From the NCBI RefSeq assembly GCF_000365305.1, contig NZ_CM001841.1, positions 2,385,512 to 2,449,511 on the forward strand: a DNA stretch of 64,000 nt. The letters are read 5' to 3'. The notes beneath the pieces are model-generated. The model was not told where the DNA came from. It was given only the letters and a program-made list of their open reading frames with translations, and did no database searches. Below are positions 16,701 through 23,856 of the stretch, in pieces (position 1 is the stretch's first letter; the number at the start of each line of letters is the position of its first letter). This stretch comes from Dickeya dianthicola NCPPB 453 (lineage in GTDB: Bacteria > Pseudomonadota > Gammaproteobacteria > Enterobacterales > Enterobacteriaceae). The translations under genes were made by a program, and so were the position numbers.

Positions 16701-19297
16701 CCGCCCGCGCTGTACAGCTCACCCGCGCCGGCGTAGTTGCCGCTCAGCGTCAGCGCGCCCTGCGCCGCCAGCTGTCCCTCATTGCGCAGGTCTGCCCCGC
16801 TGACCGTCAGCCCGCCCCGTACCGACAGCGTCCCCCGGTTGTCCAGCCCGCCCAGCGTCAGCGATGTATCGCCGTTCGCCGCCAGCGTGCCGCTGTTGAC
16901 AAGCCGGCCCGATGGCGACAGCGCCGCCGTCAGCGCGCCGTCGCTCTGTATCCGCCCGCCGTTGCCCAGGCGGTCGGCCGTCAGCTGCAGGCTGCCCGCC
17001 TGCCACTCACCGTCGTTGTCCACCGCCGCCGCCGTCAGCACCGCCGCCCCCTGCGTCAGCAGGCGGCCGGTCGCCGTATTGGTCAGCGCCCCGTCCGCCG
17101 TCAGCGTCAGCGCGTCCACCCCCAGCAGCGTGCCGCCGTTGGCCAGCGACCCCGCCGTCAGGTCCAGTCGCTGTCCTGTCAGCAGACCGGTGTTGGTCAG
17201 CGTGCCGGGCAGGGTCACCGTCAGCGACCGTACACCGGTCAGGCTGCCGCGGTTGTCCAGCCGCTCGCCCTGCAGCGTCAGCCCGTCGCCCTGCAGCGTG
17301 CCGCGGTTCGTCACCGCCGCGCCCCGGATGTCCCACGTGCCCGCCGACAGCAGCGTCCCGTCGTTGTCCAGCGCGTCCAGCGTCAGCCGCCCGTCGCCGC
17401 CCAGACTCACCGTGCCCGTATTGCGCCACAGCCCGCTGCGCAGTTGCAGTTCCTGCGCCGATAACGCCCCGGCCGTCTCCAGCGTCCCGGACGATACCGT
17501 TACCGTCCCGCCGCTGGTCATCGCACCGTCTGCCGTCTGGCTGAACCCGCTCAGCGCATTCACCCCGAGCGACTGCCGCCCCTGCACGACCCCGCCGTTC
17601 CACAGCGAATCACCGCTCAGCGTCACCGCGCCACCCGACAGCACGCCCCGGTTGACCGTCTGCCCCGCCGCCACCGTCAGCGCCTCCCCAGCCAGCAGCG
17701 ACCCGCCGTTGTCCAGCCGCTCCGCTGCCTGCACCGCCAGCGTCCCGTCCGCCGACAGCGTGCCGCCGTTGGTCAGCTGCGCCGTCCGTACCGCTACCTG
17801 CCGCCCGCTCACCGTGCCGCGGTTGTCCAGCGCCGGCGTCGTCAGCGTGACGCGCCCGCCCGCCAGCGTGCCCCGGTTGCTCAGGCTCGCCGCCTGCACC
17901 GACAGTGCGCCGCCCGCCAGCAGCGCCCCGTCCCATTGCGCCGCGTCCAGTCCGTCCAGCGTCAGGTCGCCCGTCGCCTGCCAGCGGCCCGACCCGCTCA
18001 GCCCGCTGCCGTTCACCGTTAGCGTCTGCGCCCCCGCGTCGCCGTCCAGCGACAACGCGCCGCCGTTTACCGTCAGCGCACTGCCCGCCTGCCACGCCCC
18101 GCCCGCCGACTGGCTCACCGCCCCCGACGCCGCCAGGCTCACCCGGTCGCCCGCCAGCTGCGCCTGCCCCAGCGCCAGTTCACGCCCCGTCAGGCTCAGC
18201 CCGTACCCCGGCTGCACCGTGCCGCTGTCACTCACCCCCGCGCTCAGCCCCGCGCCGTCCGCCGTGATGCGCCCGTCGCTCGACAGCGTCAGCCCCCGGC
18301 CCGCCCGCGTCCGGCTGCCGCTCAGCGTGACGCCCTGCGCGCCGCGCAAGGTGATGTCGCCCTGCGCCTGCTGGTGGCCCTGCAGCGCCAGCGTCTCGCC
18401 CTGCGCCGTCAGCGCCCCCTGCGCCACCGCGCCGCCCACCTGCAGCCGCCCGTTCGCCGAGAGTTGAATGTCGCCTTCCCGCGCGCTCAGCCCCGCCGTG
18501 TTCACCCCCACCCCCTGCTCCGTCGACAGCAGGCTGATGCGGTTGGCGTACATCCCGCCCAGCGCCCCGGTGTCCAGCGCCAGCACCGGCGCCGGCCCCT
18601 CGCCCGCCTGCGCCGTCACCCGGCCGTCCGACCCCACCCGGTTGGCCCCCAGCACCACCTGCGCCTCCCGCGCATTCAGCCCGGCCTGCAAGTTTGCCGT
18701 GCGCGCTATCAGCCCGAAGTAGTCGCTGCGGCTGGCGTCCAGCCCCGCCCCGTCTATCAGGATGTCGCCGCCGCGCACGTCCAGCCCGCTCAGTTGCCCC
18801 GCCGCGTCGAACTGCGGCGTGCCGGTGGTCAGGGTGATGCGCGGGGTGTTGAGAAAGCCGCAGCCGCTGCAGGTGATGCCGTACGGGTTCGCCACCACCA
18901 CGTTCGCCGCCTGACCGGCCACCTCCAGGTAGCCCGCCAGCCGGCTGCGGTTCGGCGACACCACCTCGTTGAGGATGGCCGCGGCGGCCCGGCCGCTCAG
19001 GTTGGGGTTGTTCTGTATCAGCCCGCCCAGCTGACTGGGGGTCAGTTGGGCGGTGCCGTTGTTGAGGATAAGCCCGCGGTTGTCCACGTTGAAGTCGTGG
19101 TAGCGGTTGTGCGACAGCCCCGATGCGTCCGGCGTGGCGATGTTCACCACCGGCACCCCGTTGCCCGCCGCCTCCAGCGTCGTGTTGCCCGACGCCACCG
19201 TCACCCCCGCCGCCCACGCCGGCAGCACCGGCTGCAGCCCCGTCAGCCACACCAGCGCCCACACCACCACCCGCTGCGACGTCTTCACCGCTTTCAT
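7778..19297 (-). CDS. hecA: HecA/CdiA: filamentous hemagglutinin/contact-dependent inhibition exoprotein
   Basis: 3839 aa. An extended signal peptide (VVWALVWLTGLQPVLPAWA) is followed by a TPS secretion domain carrying NPNLSG and NPYGITCSGCGF. Residues ~280-1900 are hemagglutinin repeats (many NGGTL, NxGTL and LDNxG units). Residues ~1933-2121 form an AT-rich, non-repetitive segment in the position of a CdiA receptor-binding domain. More repeats (SAGRDLxL, AGHDI) follow, then the pre-toxin region and ATENN near 3577. The tip carries a pre-toxin DFVPVIGDIKSVAEA-type helix pair and a C-terminal module with LEHDHIPSF, suggesting an HNH-type nuclease. GGAG sits upstream of the ATG. In Dickeya, HecA is known as an adhesin/virulence factor and homologues act in CDI. 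Export requires HecB, encoded 96 bases upstream. Confidence 0.95.
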   Translation of the reverse strand: MKAVKTSQRVVVWALVWLTGLQPVLPAWAAGVTVASGNTTLEAAGNGVPVVNIATPDASGLSHNRYHDFNVDNRGLILNNGTAQLTPSQLGGLIQNNPNLSGRAAAAILNEVVSPNRSRLAGYLEVAGQAANVVVANPYGITCSGCGFLNTPRITLTTGTPQFDAAGQLSGLDVRGGDILIDGAGLDASRSDYFGLIARTANLQAGLNAREAQVVLGANRVGSDGRVTAQAGEGPAPVLALDTGALGGMYANRISLLSTEQGVGVNTAGLSAREGDIQLSANGRLQVGGAVAQGALTAQGETLALQGHQQAQGDITLRGAQGVTLSGSRTRAGRGLTLSSDGRITADGAGLSAGVSDSGTVQPGYGLSLTGRELALGQAQLAGDRVSLAASGAVSQSAGGAWQAGSALTVNGGALSLDGDAGAQTLTVNGSGLSGSGRWQATGDLTLDGLDAAQWDGALLAGGALSVQAASLSNRGTLAGGRVTLTTPALDNRGTVSGRQVAVRTAQLTNGGTLSADGTLAVQAAERLDNGGSLLAGEALTVAAGQTVNRGVLSGGAVTLSGDSLWNGGVVQGRQSLGVNALSGFSQTADGAMTSGGTVTVSSGTLETAGALSAQELQLRSGLWRNTGTVSLGGDGRLTLDALDNDGTLLSAGTWDIRGAAVTNRGTLQGDGLTLQGERLDNRGSLTGVRSLTVTLPGTLTNTGLLTGQRLDLTAGSLANGGTLLGVDALTLTADGALTNTATGRLLTQGAAVLTAAAVDNDGEWQAGSLQLTADRLGNGGRIQSDGALTAALSPSGRLVNSGTLAANGDTSLTLGGLDNRGTLSVRGGLTVSGADLRNEGQLAAQGALTLSGNYAGAGELYSAGGLTLEGTTIVNDGGHWQGDTVAVSGGPLTNTGTVTGLTALTVTTAGTLTNTGRLEGRRLDLTAEALDNGGTLLGVDALTLAIAGTARNQAGGRWLSQGDGRLTAAELDNQGDWQSDRIAVTAGRVRNAGQVLGISALTLTADDALTNTATGRLLTQGAAVLNAASVDNDGAWQAGSLQLSADRLRNAGRIHSDGDLMVTLPTADGAPLRAAQRLAQDVQTLSAGGLSNSGTLSAGGDGRLTGRALDNAGTLSTGGALMLTADDIGNGGRVESRTLSLTGDRLDNGGTLLAEQGGALRLSDGLTVGAGGQLLSNGDWRVQAGTVTHQGYWQGQNLWLDAGTLDNAGALWATDAVTLNLTQGYTGGVGSQVRGNGAVTLTADRVTQQGDIGGERLQVTAGTLTNGGRLVGLSQLDVASRGDLTNLATGALLGNGAATVSAQALSNAGDLQGEALTVRAGTVDNAGRIQGTAALTLDGVARYTGGADSRLLSGGTAMLAIDTADNGGLWQAGELTVRGTSLTSRGQITGLNSLTVDAASLTNTGQLTTQGEATLRGRQFDNGGTLTALGGFSAQYSDHVTNQTGGRLLSGGRGQLTTGTLDNRGLWQASRLALTADTLFNQGTLLGLDDGDLQLTGAYQGGADSRLGSNGAFSLSAATIDTAGQWQARDVTLRAARLRNQGTITAGGQLSATLADALENTAGAALTGGTVSLGGATVSNAGQIQGRNSLTVDGGRRLDNLSGGQLLSGGQLALGAPQLTNAGWVQGTDLTLRTAQLDNRGTLQAQNGLTLHLPQWTNAGTVQAGQLDITTDGALENRGTLLALTRLALQAASLTNADGARLYSAGGLQLRTGQLVQNGQLAALGDLRADITNPFTFTRTLAAGGQLTLNVTGDLVQAGTLQGHGVTVSSSGTLTQQGRIVAGNGASTLSAAAISQTESGSIQGGGPLSLLADGDITNRGFVGTAGDLLLQAGGLIDNGSLLYGGGNLWLLSDALVNRFGNILAGNSLWIQRDAAGNASGSVLNSSGTIETQRGDITVRTGTLTNQREGLTVTESGSTAADMPDWAGGTDATIPVSWFKDGELGIGEYIYDTACRQNDCNGRTFHILVPKEETVLQKIILQEKTVSVSSQGRAAEINSASNMFLNAGFLLNNASSIYTQGNMILTGENLSNQTYFSGELTQYITYKYVGIDLGMPRLKEPVHVLARKDQSIYIKVDRNTRNNDDSGYDYVVFHDSKHRDGGGAETFSLDNGSLKFTLAGEPVYERANGQTYAATIQAGGAITASFSQNISNTSLQPGSGGFMPALATPTLAGVNAPAPVGAQADRGLSGGTATAVSGSALSGTGPGVALAGQADRLSTAAGAVTRDTPAGGGTLTPAGIDSGLGTAAPVVPGALALSDLRAALSQGLAPVAGPSLSDYPLPTSQNGLFVADTAGDSRYLIRSNPTLSRLGQVDNSLFGDLRGLLGQTPGTAVPVERSPTLTDPAQVLGSSYLLGKLNLDAEHDYRFLGDAAFDTRYISNAVLSQTGQRYLNGVGSELAQMQQLMDNAAAEKSRLNLQLGVSLSPEQVAGLSHSLVWWENITVGGQTVLAPKLYLAQADKTNLAGSRIVANSVSLSAGGDIDNRGSTVTALNVLNIAGGGNLSNSEGGLLSAGGALNLVALGNLTNSSATIQGNTVTLASVNGDIVNTTTTDQWQTAARDGRGSGSLTRTDIGQTGLITAQSGLTLQAGHDIALNGAQLSAGGPLQLAAGNDIRLNALTTLTDTVSQTGGASTERRSQGLVQSTVAGGGDLSLSAGRDLNSTAAQLSAAGTLALSAGRDLSLLSADEEQFSSNAWSRHLDWQQTVTQQGTVLNAGEGLSLRAGQDLTLQGAQAETRGALTAQAGRDLSLLSATESRHDFFEETTVKKGFLSTTTTHTLRDTQQTTEKGTLLSGGSVALTAGHDIGVAGSAVAADGEVALTAGHDITTAASVETYRNYEEHSRRKSGVFSGGGIGFTIGSTSQSQKLDDKATTQSQSVSTLGSTNGSVRLNAGQAVAMAGTDVIAARDIQVTGNTVTIDPGYDTRTQSRQTEQKTAGLTVTLSGVVGSALNSAVQAVQAVREQSDSRLQALQGMKAVLSGYQAYQGTQVDTNNQGASSFVGISVSLGAQRSSSSQTSEQSQSFASTLNAGHDISVVAREGDITAVGSQLKAANNVELNAARAINLLSARNTESLTGSNSSSGGNIGVSFGLSNSGAGFSVFANVNAAKGRELGNGNSWSETTVDAGQQVGLTSGGDTRLTGAQVSGERIVANVGGDLLLKSQQDSNRYDSKQTSVSAGGSFTFGSMTGSGYLSASQDKMHSSFDSVQQQTGLFAGKGGYDIRVGDHTQLDGAVIGSTAGADKNRLDTGTLGFSNIDNRAEFSVSHSGIGLSASPSLSMSDMLKSAALTAPSALMSMGRGGNAGSTTYAAVSDGALIIRNQAGQQQDIAALSRDVEHANNALSPIFDKEKEQKRLQTAQMVGELGAQVMDVIRTEGEIRAVRAAEAGGKVDRPADNATEKEWEKYKKDLTQTADYKAVMQSYGTGSDLQRAAQAATAAIQALAGGGNLQQALAGASAPYLAQLVKSVTMPPDERKATASDIAANAMGHALMGAVVAQLSGKDAVAGAVGAAGGELTAQLLIMKELYPGRDPRDLTEAEKQSVSALASLAAGLASGIASGNTTGAATGAQAGRNATENNSLSDIAQAQSEGKTLEQKAREYVEAENERYKKENCAGLSAEACSVKMYDERREALKETLAAGADFVPVIGDIKSVAEAQSALDYLAAAVGLIPGAGDAAGKAIKAAETALKKGELAEASKLINKASDEIQAVKQLDVGSYKELKDRAVVGDGLEHDHIPSFAALRKAKENELGRPLTEAEVKNLYQNATAVEVPKDVHQAGPTYGGKNTAAQVQKDAMDLCGAVCRDTDALRSNMIERGYDPKQVDDAINQIIDRNRQTGVIK
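8570..8584 (-). other. ATENN junction of HecA (variant VENN motif)
   Basis: Encodes ATENN, the point where HecA and the orphan fragment diverge. In CdiA proteins the VENN-type motif marks the boundary between the conserved stalk and the variable toxin. Here Ala-Thr replaces the usual Val. Confidence 0.75.
8570..9768 (-). repeat. 1.2 kb block shared with the orphan CdiA fragment (copy 2)
   Basis: This is the hecA copy of the block at 5457-6655, covering HecA residues ~3177-3576 just before the toxin tip. Beyond 9768 hecA continues normally, while copy 1 breaks into unrelated DNA. Confidence 0.9.
12935..13500 (-). other. AT-rich island inside hecA, candidate receptor-binding domain
   Basis: About 570 bases with much lower GC than the rest of hecA. 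They encode residues ~1933-2121 (GIGEYIYDTACRQNDCNGR to YDYVVFHDSKHRDGG), which lack hemagglutinin repeats and contain two nearby Cys. In E. coli-type CdiA the receptor-binding domain lies in the middle of the stalk. The sharp composition change suggests that this segment was replaced independently of its flanks. Confidence 0.6.
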
Positions 19298-19393
19298 CCC
19301 TGAACTCCTGAATTTTGCTGTATGAAAAGCCCAATACCTTGAAAGTATTGAGAATAGTACTTCAATAAAAATCGTATTTATAAATTCAATGGG

Positions 19394-21079
19394 TTAGAAC
19401 GACAACCCCACCCGGTAACCCACCACCATCGTGTCGGGCTGTAGCCATGCCGGGTAGGAAATCGGCCACCCTACCGTTACCTGCTGGCTCAGCCAGCGGC
19501 TGGCGACGGTTACGCCGACGGCGCCGCCCCATAACGAGGCCGCCGTCGCGTCATCCTGTTTATGGTTGTAGAGATGACCGCCATCGACCGCCGCCATGAA
19601 GGTGACGCGGCCCAGCACCGGCAGTTGCCACGCCTGCCAGTTCAGCTCGTTACGCCAGTAAGCGCCCCGATTGCCGGAGGTGTACTGCTCGCGAAATCCG
19701 CGCACCGAGGACTCGCCGCCCAACGTCAGTTGTTCGCTGCCGTAAAGCGCGCGGGCCGAGTATTGGCCGTACAGGCTGCCGAGGTAGGTGATGTTGTCGG
19801 TAACGGGGTAGTAATAGCTGGCCGACAGCGTCCATTTGTTGAACTCGGCTCGCGGCTCGTCCGCGCTTTTATCGGTGTCGGTTTCCGCGCCAAGCCAGCG
19901 CACGCCGCGGTTGTAAGTCGGGTTGAAGGTCGCCAGCCCGCCCCACAGTTTCTGGCTGTGATTGACGCCCAGCGCCACGCTGTTCAGCTTGCGGCTACTG
20001 GACGGCAACAGCGTCCCGTTGAGGTAGTTATTGCCGGTGCGCTGGCTGAATGTGCCGGCAATGGCGGTTTTCATGGTGCCGTTGCGGAACACCACGCGGG
20101 ACAACGATAGCCGGTGGGTGTCGCTGTCGCCGGTGGAATGCCAGGGAAAATCGCGGCTGATAAAGGTATTGCGATAACGGCTTTGGGAATAGCTGTAACC
20201 CAGGCTCCAGTAGCCATACGGCATGGAAACACCGGCCTGCAGGCTTTCGGCATCGTGGCTGGTGGCAAAGCGGCTGCTGTGGCCGGCGCTGATAAACCAC
20301 TGGTCGGCCACGCCGAACAGGTTATCCAGCGCCAGGCTGCCGTTAAGCTGCTGTTCACCGGTGCTTTTTTGGCCGCTGTTATCGAAGGTGACGCCGCCGG
20401 TGAACGGCAGGTGCGCCTCGCGGGTCAGGTTTACCACCGAATACCCCGGCTGGCTGCCCGGCTGAATTTCGATCGTCACCTGCTGGGACGGCATACGATT
20501 CATCTGTTCCATACCCTGTTCGATATCGCGCAGGTTCAGGATCTCCCCTTCCCGCGCCGGAAACGCGGTGCGGGTCATCCGTTCCGTCTGATTATTGATG
20601 GTGATCTTTTCCAGCCGCCCTTCCAGGATCTCCAGTTGCAGCACGCCGCCCGACAGATCTTGCTCGCTCAGAAACGCCCGGCTGGTGATGTAGCCGCGCT
20701 GGATGTACCAGTTGCTGACGTCATGCACCAACTGGTTGATCTGTTCAAGGTTGTTACAGCGATTAAGGTAACCGGCGGTCAGCGCCGTCTGGTCGCGCAG
20801 GCGCAGCAGCGTACTGTGATTAAAGCGGATTTCGCGCAGGGTAAAACAGGGGCCTTGCGGCGCATTGTCCGCTTTTAGCGGCGCCTGCACGATGTTGTTC
20901 AATTGCTGCAACGCTTCCCGCTGCTGGCGGGATTGCTCAATCACTTCCGACTGGCGTTGCTGGGTTTCGTTTCGCTCCGCTGGATTCAACGGCGCAGAAA
21001 ACGCAGAGGCGGTGTAACCGATAAGGAAAAAACAGACCATCAGGCCAGTTTTCCTGCTGCTGACAGGCATCATGCACAT
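19394..21079 (-). CDS. hecB: HecB/CdiB: TpsB-family outer-membrane transporter of HecA
   Basis: 561 aa of the FhaC/ShlB/HecB family. A signal peptide (GLMVCFFLIGYTASAFSA) is followed by a helix rich in Gln/Glu, POTRA domains (FTLREIRFNHS; GYITSRAFLSEQDL; GVLQLEILEGRLEKI) and a beta-barrel ending in an aromatic residue (GYRVGLSF). The VRGF motif (SSVRGFREQYTSGNRG) of the TpsB L6 loop is present. It exports HecA across the outer membrane after recognising the TPS domain. The exact start is uncertain among clustered ATGs at 21079 and just downstream. The long AT-rich region upstream presumably holds the operon promoter. Confidence 0.95.
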   Translation of the reverse strand: MCMMPVSSRKTGLMVCFFLIGYTASAFSAPLNPAERNETQQRQSEVIEQSRQQREALQQLNNIVQAPLKADNAPQGPCFTLREIRFNHSTLLRLRDQTALTAGYLNRCNNLEQINQLVHDVSNWYIQRGYITSRAFLSEQDLSGGVLQLEILEGRLEKITINNQTERMTRTAFPAREGEILNLRDIEQGMEQMNRMPSQQVTIEIQPGSQPGYSVVNLTREAHLPFTGGVTFDNSGQKSTGEQQLNGSLALDNLFGVADQWFISAGHSSRFATSHDAESLQAGVSMPYGYWSLGYSYSQSRYRNTFISRDFPWHSTGDSDTHRLSLSRVVFRNGTMKTAIAGTFSQRTGNNYLNGTLLPSSSRKLNSVALGVNHSQKLWGGLATFNPTYNRGVRWLGAETDTDKSADEPRAEFNKWTLSASYYYPVTDNITYLGSLYGQYSARALYGSEQLTLGGESSVRGFREQYTSGNRGAYWRNELNWQAWQLPVLGRVTFMAAVDGGHLYNHKQDDATAASLWGGAVGVTVASRWLSQQVTVGWPISYPAWLQPDTMVVGYRVGLSF

Positions 21080-21464
21080 CCATGTAACAGAAACAGATGG
21101 TAAAAATTGCCGAGATAATAATGTGCATTCCTTTCAAAAACAATACAAATACTTACAATTAAGTTGACGATTAATTCGACACTATTGAAAATAATTTATT
21201 GATTTTAAATGATTAATTAAGTTGTACGCCAAAAAAACCGAAAAACCATCGCTAATGTCACGAGAGTAGAGCAGAACAGAATGTAAAAATAAGGAAACTG
21301 AATTTTCATCGGTTGTAACAGTTGTTCGCTTTTTACGCAGAACATTCTGTGAGATCTCTCCGCCACGCCCCATTTGCAGAACCAATTATTTTGGGTAATA
21401 GCATTTTGGGTAATAGCATTTTGGGTAACGGTATTTGGGTAACAGCCCCAGACGGAGAAAAATG
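21080..21464. other. AT-rich divergent intergenic region between hecB and the cupin gene
   Basis: Roughly 385 bases, mostly AT-rich next to hecB, probably holding the hecBA promoter. I could not fix a -10/-35 pair. A tandem 15-bp repeat occupies the end next to the cupin gene. No hrp box was found here. Confidence 0.5.
21388..21446. repeat. Tandem 15-bp repeat, about four copies
   Basis: ATTTTGGGTAATAGC occurs at 21388-21402 and 21403-21417. A variant follows at 21418-21432 and a shorter copy after that. It lies immediately upstream of the cupin gene's ribosome site. Confidence 0.9.
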
Positions 21465-21860
21465 ATGACGAACCAACTCAAGATTGTCAGGCCGGATCAC
21501 GCCACGGATACCTCGCAAAAACTGCCCTATTTTGTCGGTATTTCCCGCGATACCGTCGGCGCTAAACACATCTCCATGAATATGGTGGTGATCCCCGCCG
21601 GCGCACAGGCGGAACCGCACTACCACGTTGATTACGAAACCGCGATCTATCTGGTGAAGGGCCGAGTCGAAACACGTTACGGCACCGATTTATCGCAGAC
21701 CTGCCTCCATCTGGCCGGCGAATTTCTCTATATTCCGCCCGGCGTGCCTCATCAACCCCGTAACCTGAGCGATGAGGAAGACGCCATCGCGATTGTGGCG
21801 CGCAACGACGCCAATGAACGGGAAAATGTGCGCTTGTACCCGGTCGATGACAGTGAATAA
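21465..21860 (+). CDS. Cupin-domain protein
   Basis: About 131 aa forming a single cupin barrel. Motif 1 is seen as AEPHYHVDYETAIYLVKG, with His, His and Glu candidate metal ligands. Motif 2 is GEFLYIPPGVPHQPRNLS, with the second-motif His. Small cupins bind a metal and a small ligand or act as simple enzymes; the substrate cannot be predicted. GGAG lies seven bases upstream of the ATG at 21465 (another ATG is at 21462). The gene stands alone between hecB (divergent) and hrpN (convergent), on the opposite strand to both. No link to type III secretion is evident. Confidence 0.85.
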   Translation: MTNQLKIVRPDHATDTSQKLPYFVGISRDTVGAKHISMNMVVIPAGAQAEPHYHVDYETAIYLVKGRVETRYGTDLSQTCLHLAGEFLYIPPGVPHQPRNLSDEEDAIAIVARNDANERENVRLYPVDDSE

Positions 21861-21985
21861 GGTTGGGTCACCACGTCACGCCGCAGCAATGCGATAATAG
21901 CCGCCGGGCGGTCATTCACGTTTCGGCACGCGGCCCGGTTTCCATAACGCAGTCGTTCTAAAGAACCTGCGCTTTGCACAAAGAA

Positions 21986-22012
21986 AAAGAGACAGGCTTC
22001 CCCGTCTCTTTT
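21986..22012 (-). terminator. hrpN terminator
   Basis: On the minus strand AAAGAGACGGG pairs with CCTGTCTCTTT, followed by a T-rich tract, 30-60 bases past the hrpN stop. A-rich and T-rich flanks on both sides may let it also serve the convergent cupin gene. Confidence 0.85.
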
Positions 22013-22043
22013 CGTTTTTGCTTTATCGGGCAACCGCAGGGTA

Positions 22044-23066
22044 TCAGGCGTTGGCCAGCTTACCCAGCGCCATGTTGGCGATTTTGTCGCCGACGACCGC
22101 GGCATCGATACCCAGCGACGCACCGCCCGCCCCACGCAGGTTCAGGTTGGTGTTGCCGGTATCCCCTGCTACGGCGCTTTTGATCATGCCCAGCGCCTGA
22201 CGGAATTTGTCCATGCTGGCGCCGGTCATGCCGTCGTCATCCGGTTTGCTCAGCGCTTTAGCCCAGGATTTGTCGTCAGTTTTCACTGAACTCGAACCAT
22301 CTTTCTGATACTGCGGCTTACCAAAAATTTCCGGATACTGGTCCATAAACTGGCCAATCTCTTTCGCCATGCCGCGATCTTCTTTATCCACGAAATGACG
22401 GTTGTTGCCGTCTACGTGGGTGCTGACATTGCTCAGCGAGTTCAGCGCCGCATTCTGGCCAACGCCCATACCGATGGCGTTACCCAACTGATTGAACGAG
22501 CCGGCGCTGCTCAGGCCCTGCAAACCGCCGGTGCCCAGCGACAACGGTGAGAAACCGTTCGTCGCCTGACCCAGGCCGTTGCCCAGAATGGACGACAGTG
22601 CGTTGCCGACGCCGCTGCCGAACGCATCCATATTGCCCTGGGTCATCTGGCTGCCATTCAGCAGCGAGTTAGCGAGTTGGTTACTCTGGTTAGTCAGCTT
22701 GGTCACGGTGTCGTGACCCAGCAAGTCGTCCAGCGCTTTATCAAACATTTTTGACAAGGCATCGTTGTCGGATTTCGGCGGCGACAGCAGGCTGCTCGCA
22801 CCCTGTGCGCCATTGCCGAACGACTGGCCCAGTTGATTACCCGCACCAAGTCCCTTCGACCCGGCACCCAGCCCCTGTGTCAGCGCGCCGCCAAACATCA
22901 TCGACGTCAACGCGGAGGTCAACTTATCAATGGTCCCGCTCAGTTTATCCAGGCTGGAACCCAGAGATGACGCCGCGGAGTTCAGCCCTTTGAGTCCCTG
23001 AGCGCCCTGGCCCAGACCGGCCAATCCCAGATCACCGCCGATGTGCGCTTTGATAGTAATTTGCAT
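22044..23066 (-). CDS. hrpN: Harpin HrpN
   Basis: 340 aa, glycine-, serine- and leucine-rich, without cysteine. It starts [19 protein letters not shown] and ends [15 protein letters not shown], matching Dickeya HrpN in length and composition. Harpins are heat-stable proteins secreted through the Hrp type III system; they elicit plant defence responses and assist effector translocation. It is a single-gene unit with its own HrpL promoter (23164-23191) and terminator (21986-22012). Confidence 0.98.
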   Translation of the reverse strand: MQITIKAHIGGDLGLAGLGQGAQGLKGLNSAASSLGSSLDKLSGTIDKLTSALTSMMFGGALTQGLGAGSKGLGAGNQLGQSFGNGAQGASSLLSPPKSDNDALSKMFDKALDDLLGHDTVTKLTNQSNQLANSLLNGSQMTQGNMDAFGSGVGNALSSILGNGLGQATNGFSPLSLGTGGLQGLSSAGSFNQLGNAIGMGVGQNAALNSLSNVSTHVDGNNRHFVDKEDRGMAKEIGQFMDQYPEIFGKPQYQKDGSSSVKTDDKSWAKALSKPDDDGMTGASMDKFRQALGMIKSAVAGDTGNTNLNLRGAGGASLGIDAAVVGDKIANMALGKLANA

Positions 23067-23163
23067 AATGTCGTTTCCTCATTCATGTCAGGTGTTCGCA
23101 AAAGTATCTGCAACGGATGCCCGCTCCGATCCCGATGCGGGCATCATGATGGATACTCGTTAC

Positions 23164-23191
23164 TGAGTGACGCCAGCGGTGAAACGGTTCC
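23164..23191 (-). promoter_or_regulatory. hrp box (HrpL promoter) of hrpN
   Basis: On the minus strand GGAACC, 15 bases, then TCACTCA. Consensus is GGAACC-N15/16-CCACNNA, so there is one mismatch. It lies about 98 bases upstream of the hrpN ATG. Confidence 0.85.
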
Positions 23192-23212
23192 TTGCCGTCG
23201 CCGGTTGGCTGT

Positions 23213-23243
23213 AAAAAAACCGACCGTTACCCCAACGGCCGGG
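23213..23243 (-). terminator. Terminator of the hrpF-hrpV operon
   Basis: On the minus strand CCGGCCGTT/AACGGTCGG form a hairpin followed by seven T. It overlaps the last codons of hrpV and separates that operon from the hrpN promoter. Confidence 0.8.
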
Positions 23244-23637
23244 CCATGCCGACGCCGGTTGGCGGGCGTACCACTCTCTGCGCCGAAACCGGCGGCAGCG
23301 TTAGACCCGCCAGCTCGAACAGGCGCTCAATCACGTACGGGTAGCTCTCGGGCGCCGGCGGCAGCGGCCACCAGAGGATCAGCACATCGCTGCCGTTCAG
23401 GCACAGGTGGCAGCCATCGCACTCCGCCGCCTGCTGATGACGACGGCCGAGCATGCTGCGCAACATGCCGGGATACTGTTGCCCCGGCTGAATCTGCAAC
23501 ATCAGTTCGCGGCCGGTATCGCCGAACTGAAACACCAGGTCGACGCCGGATTGCGGCGACCAGCGCGCCGCCTGATGCCGGTTCATGGCCGCCATAAAAG
23601 CCGTAACGGTGTCGAAAACCGTGATGCCGTCAATCAT
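23227..23637 (-). CDS. hrpV: HrpV, type III regulatory/chaperone-like protein
   Basis: 136 aa beginning MIDGITVFDTVTAFMAAMNRH. The start at 23637 was chosen because its ATG overlaps the hrpT stop (ATGA) and GGTGAG lies upstream. HrpV in group-I Hrp systems is a small negative regulator; in Pseudomonas syringae it binds the activator HrpS and is relieved by HrpG. It is last in the operon hrpF-hrpG-hrcC-hrpT-hrpV. Identification rests on position and size as much as on sequence. Confidence 0.85.
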   Translation of the reverse strand: MIDGITVFDTVTAFMAAMNRHQAARWSPQSGVDLVFQFGDTGRELMLQIQPGQQYPGMLRSMLGRRHQQAAECDGCHLCLNGSDVLILWWPLPPAPESYPYVIERLFELAGLTLPPVSAQRVVRPPTGVGMARPLG

Positions 23638-23822
23638 GGCACGCTCACCCGGGTAAAATCGGCGGCGCCGGGGCGCATGTCCGTCTGCCACCAGATAACC
23701 ATCTGCCGGTTACCCGGCTCGGGGCGGCAACTGACCGAATCGCAGGCGCCAAGCGGCGCCCGTGCGGCGCAGGCGCTGAGCAGCAACGAACCGCACAGCA
23801 CCAGCAACATGTGATAACGCAT
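23634..23822 (-). CDS. hrpT: HrpT lipoprotein (secretin pilotin-like)
   Basis: 62 aa with a lipoprotein signal: a hydrophobic LLVLCGSLLLSAC lipobox followed by small residues. HrpT is thought to assist outer-membrane assembly of the HrcC secretin. It overlaps hrpV by four bases and sits 34 bases after hrcC in the operon. Confidence 0.9.
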   Translation of the reverse strand: MRYHMLLVLCGSLLLSACAARAPLGACDSVSCRPEPGNRQMVIWWQTDMRPGAADFTRVSVP

Positions 23823-23856
23823 GGCTTTTCTCCCTAAAGGCTATGAATGTGGATCG

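Noticed and set aside
13677-19334. Several long shadow frames on both strands of hecA
   Set aside because: All mirror the hemagglutinin repeat coding sequence in other frames and give low-complexity Ala/Gly/Arg or Pro/Ser products.
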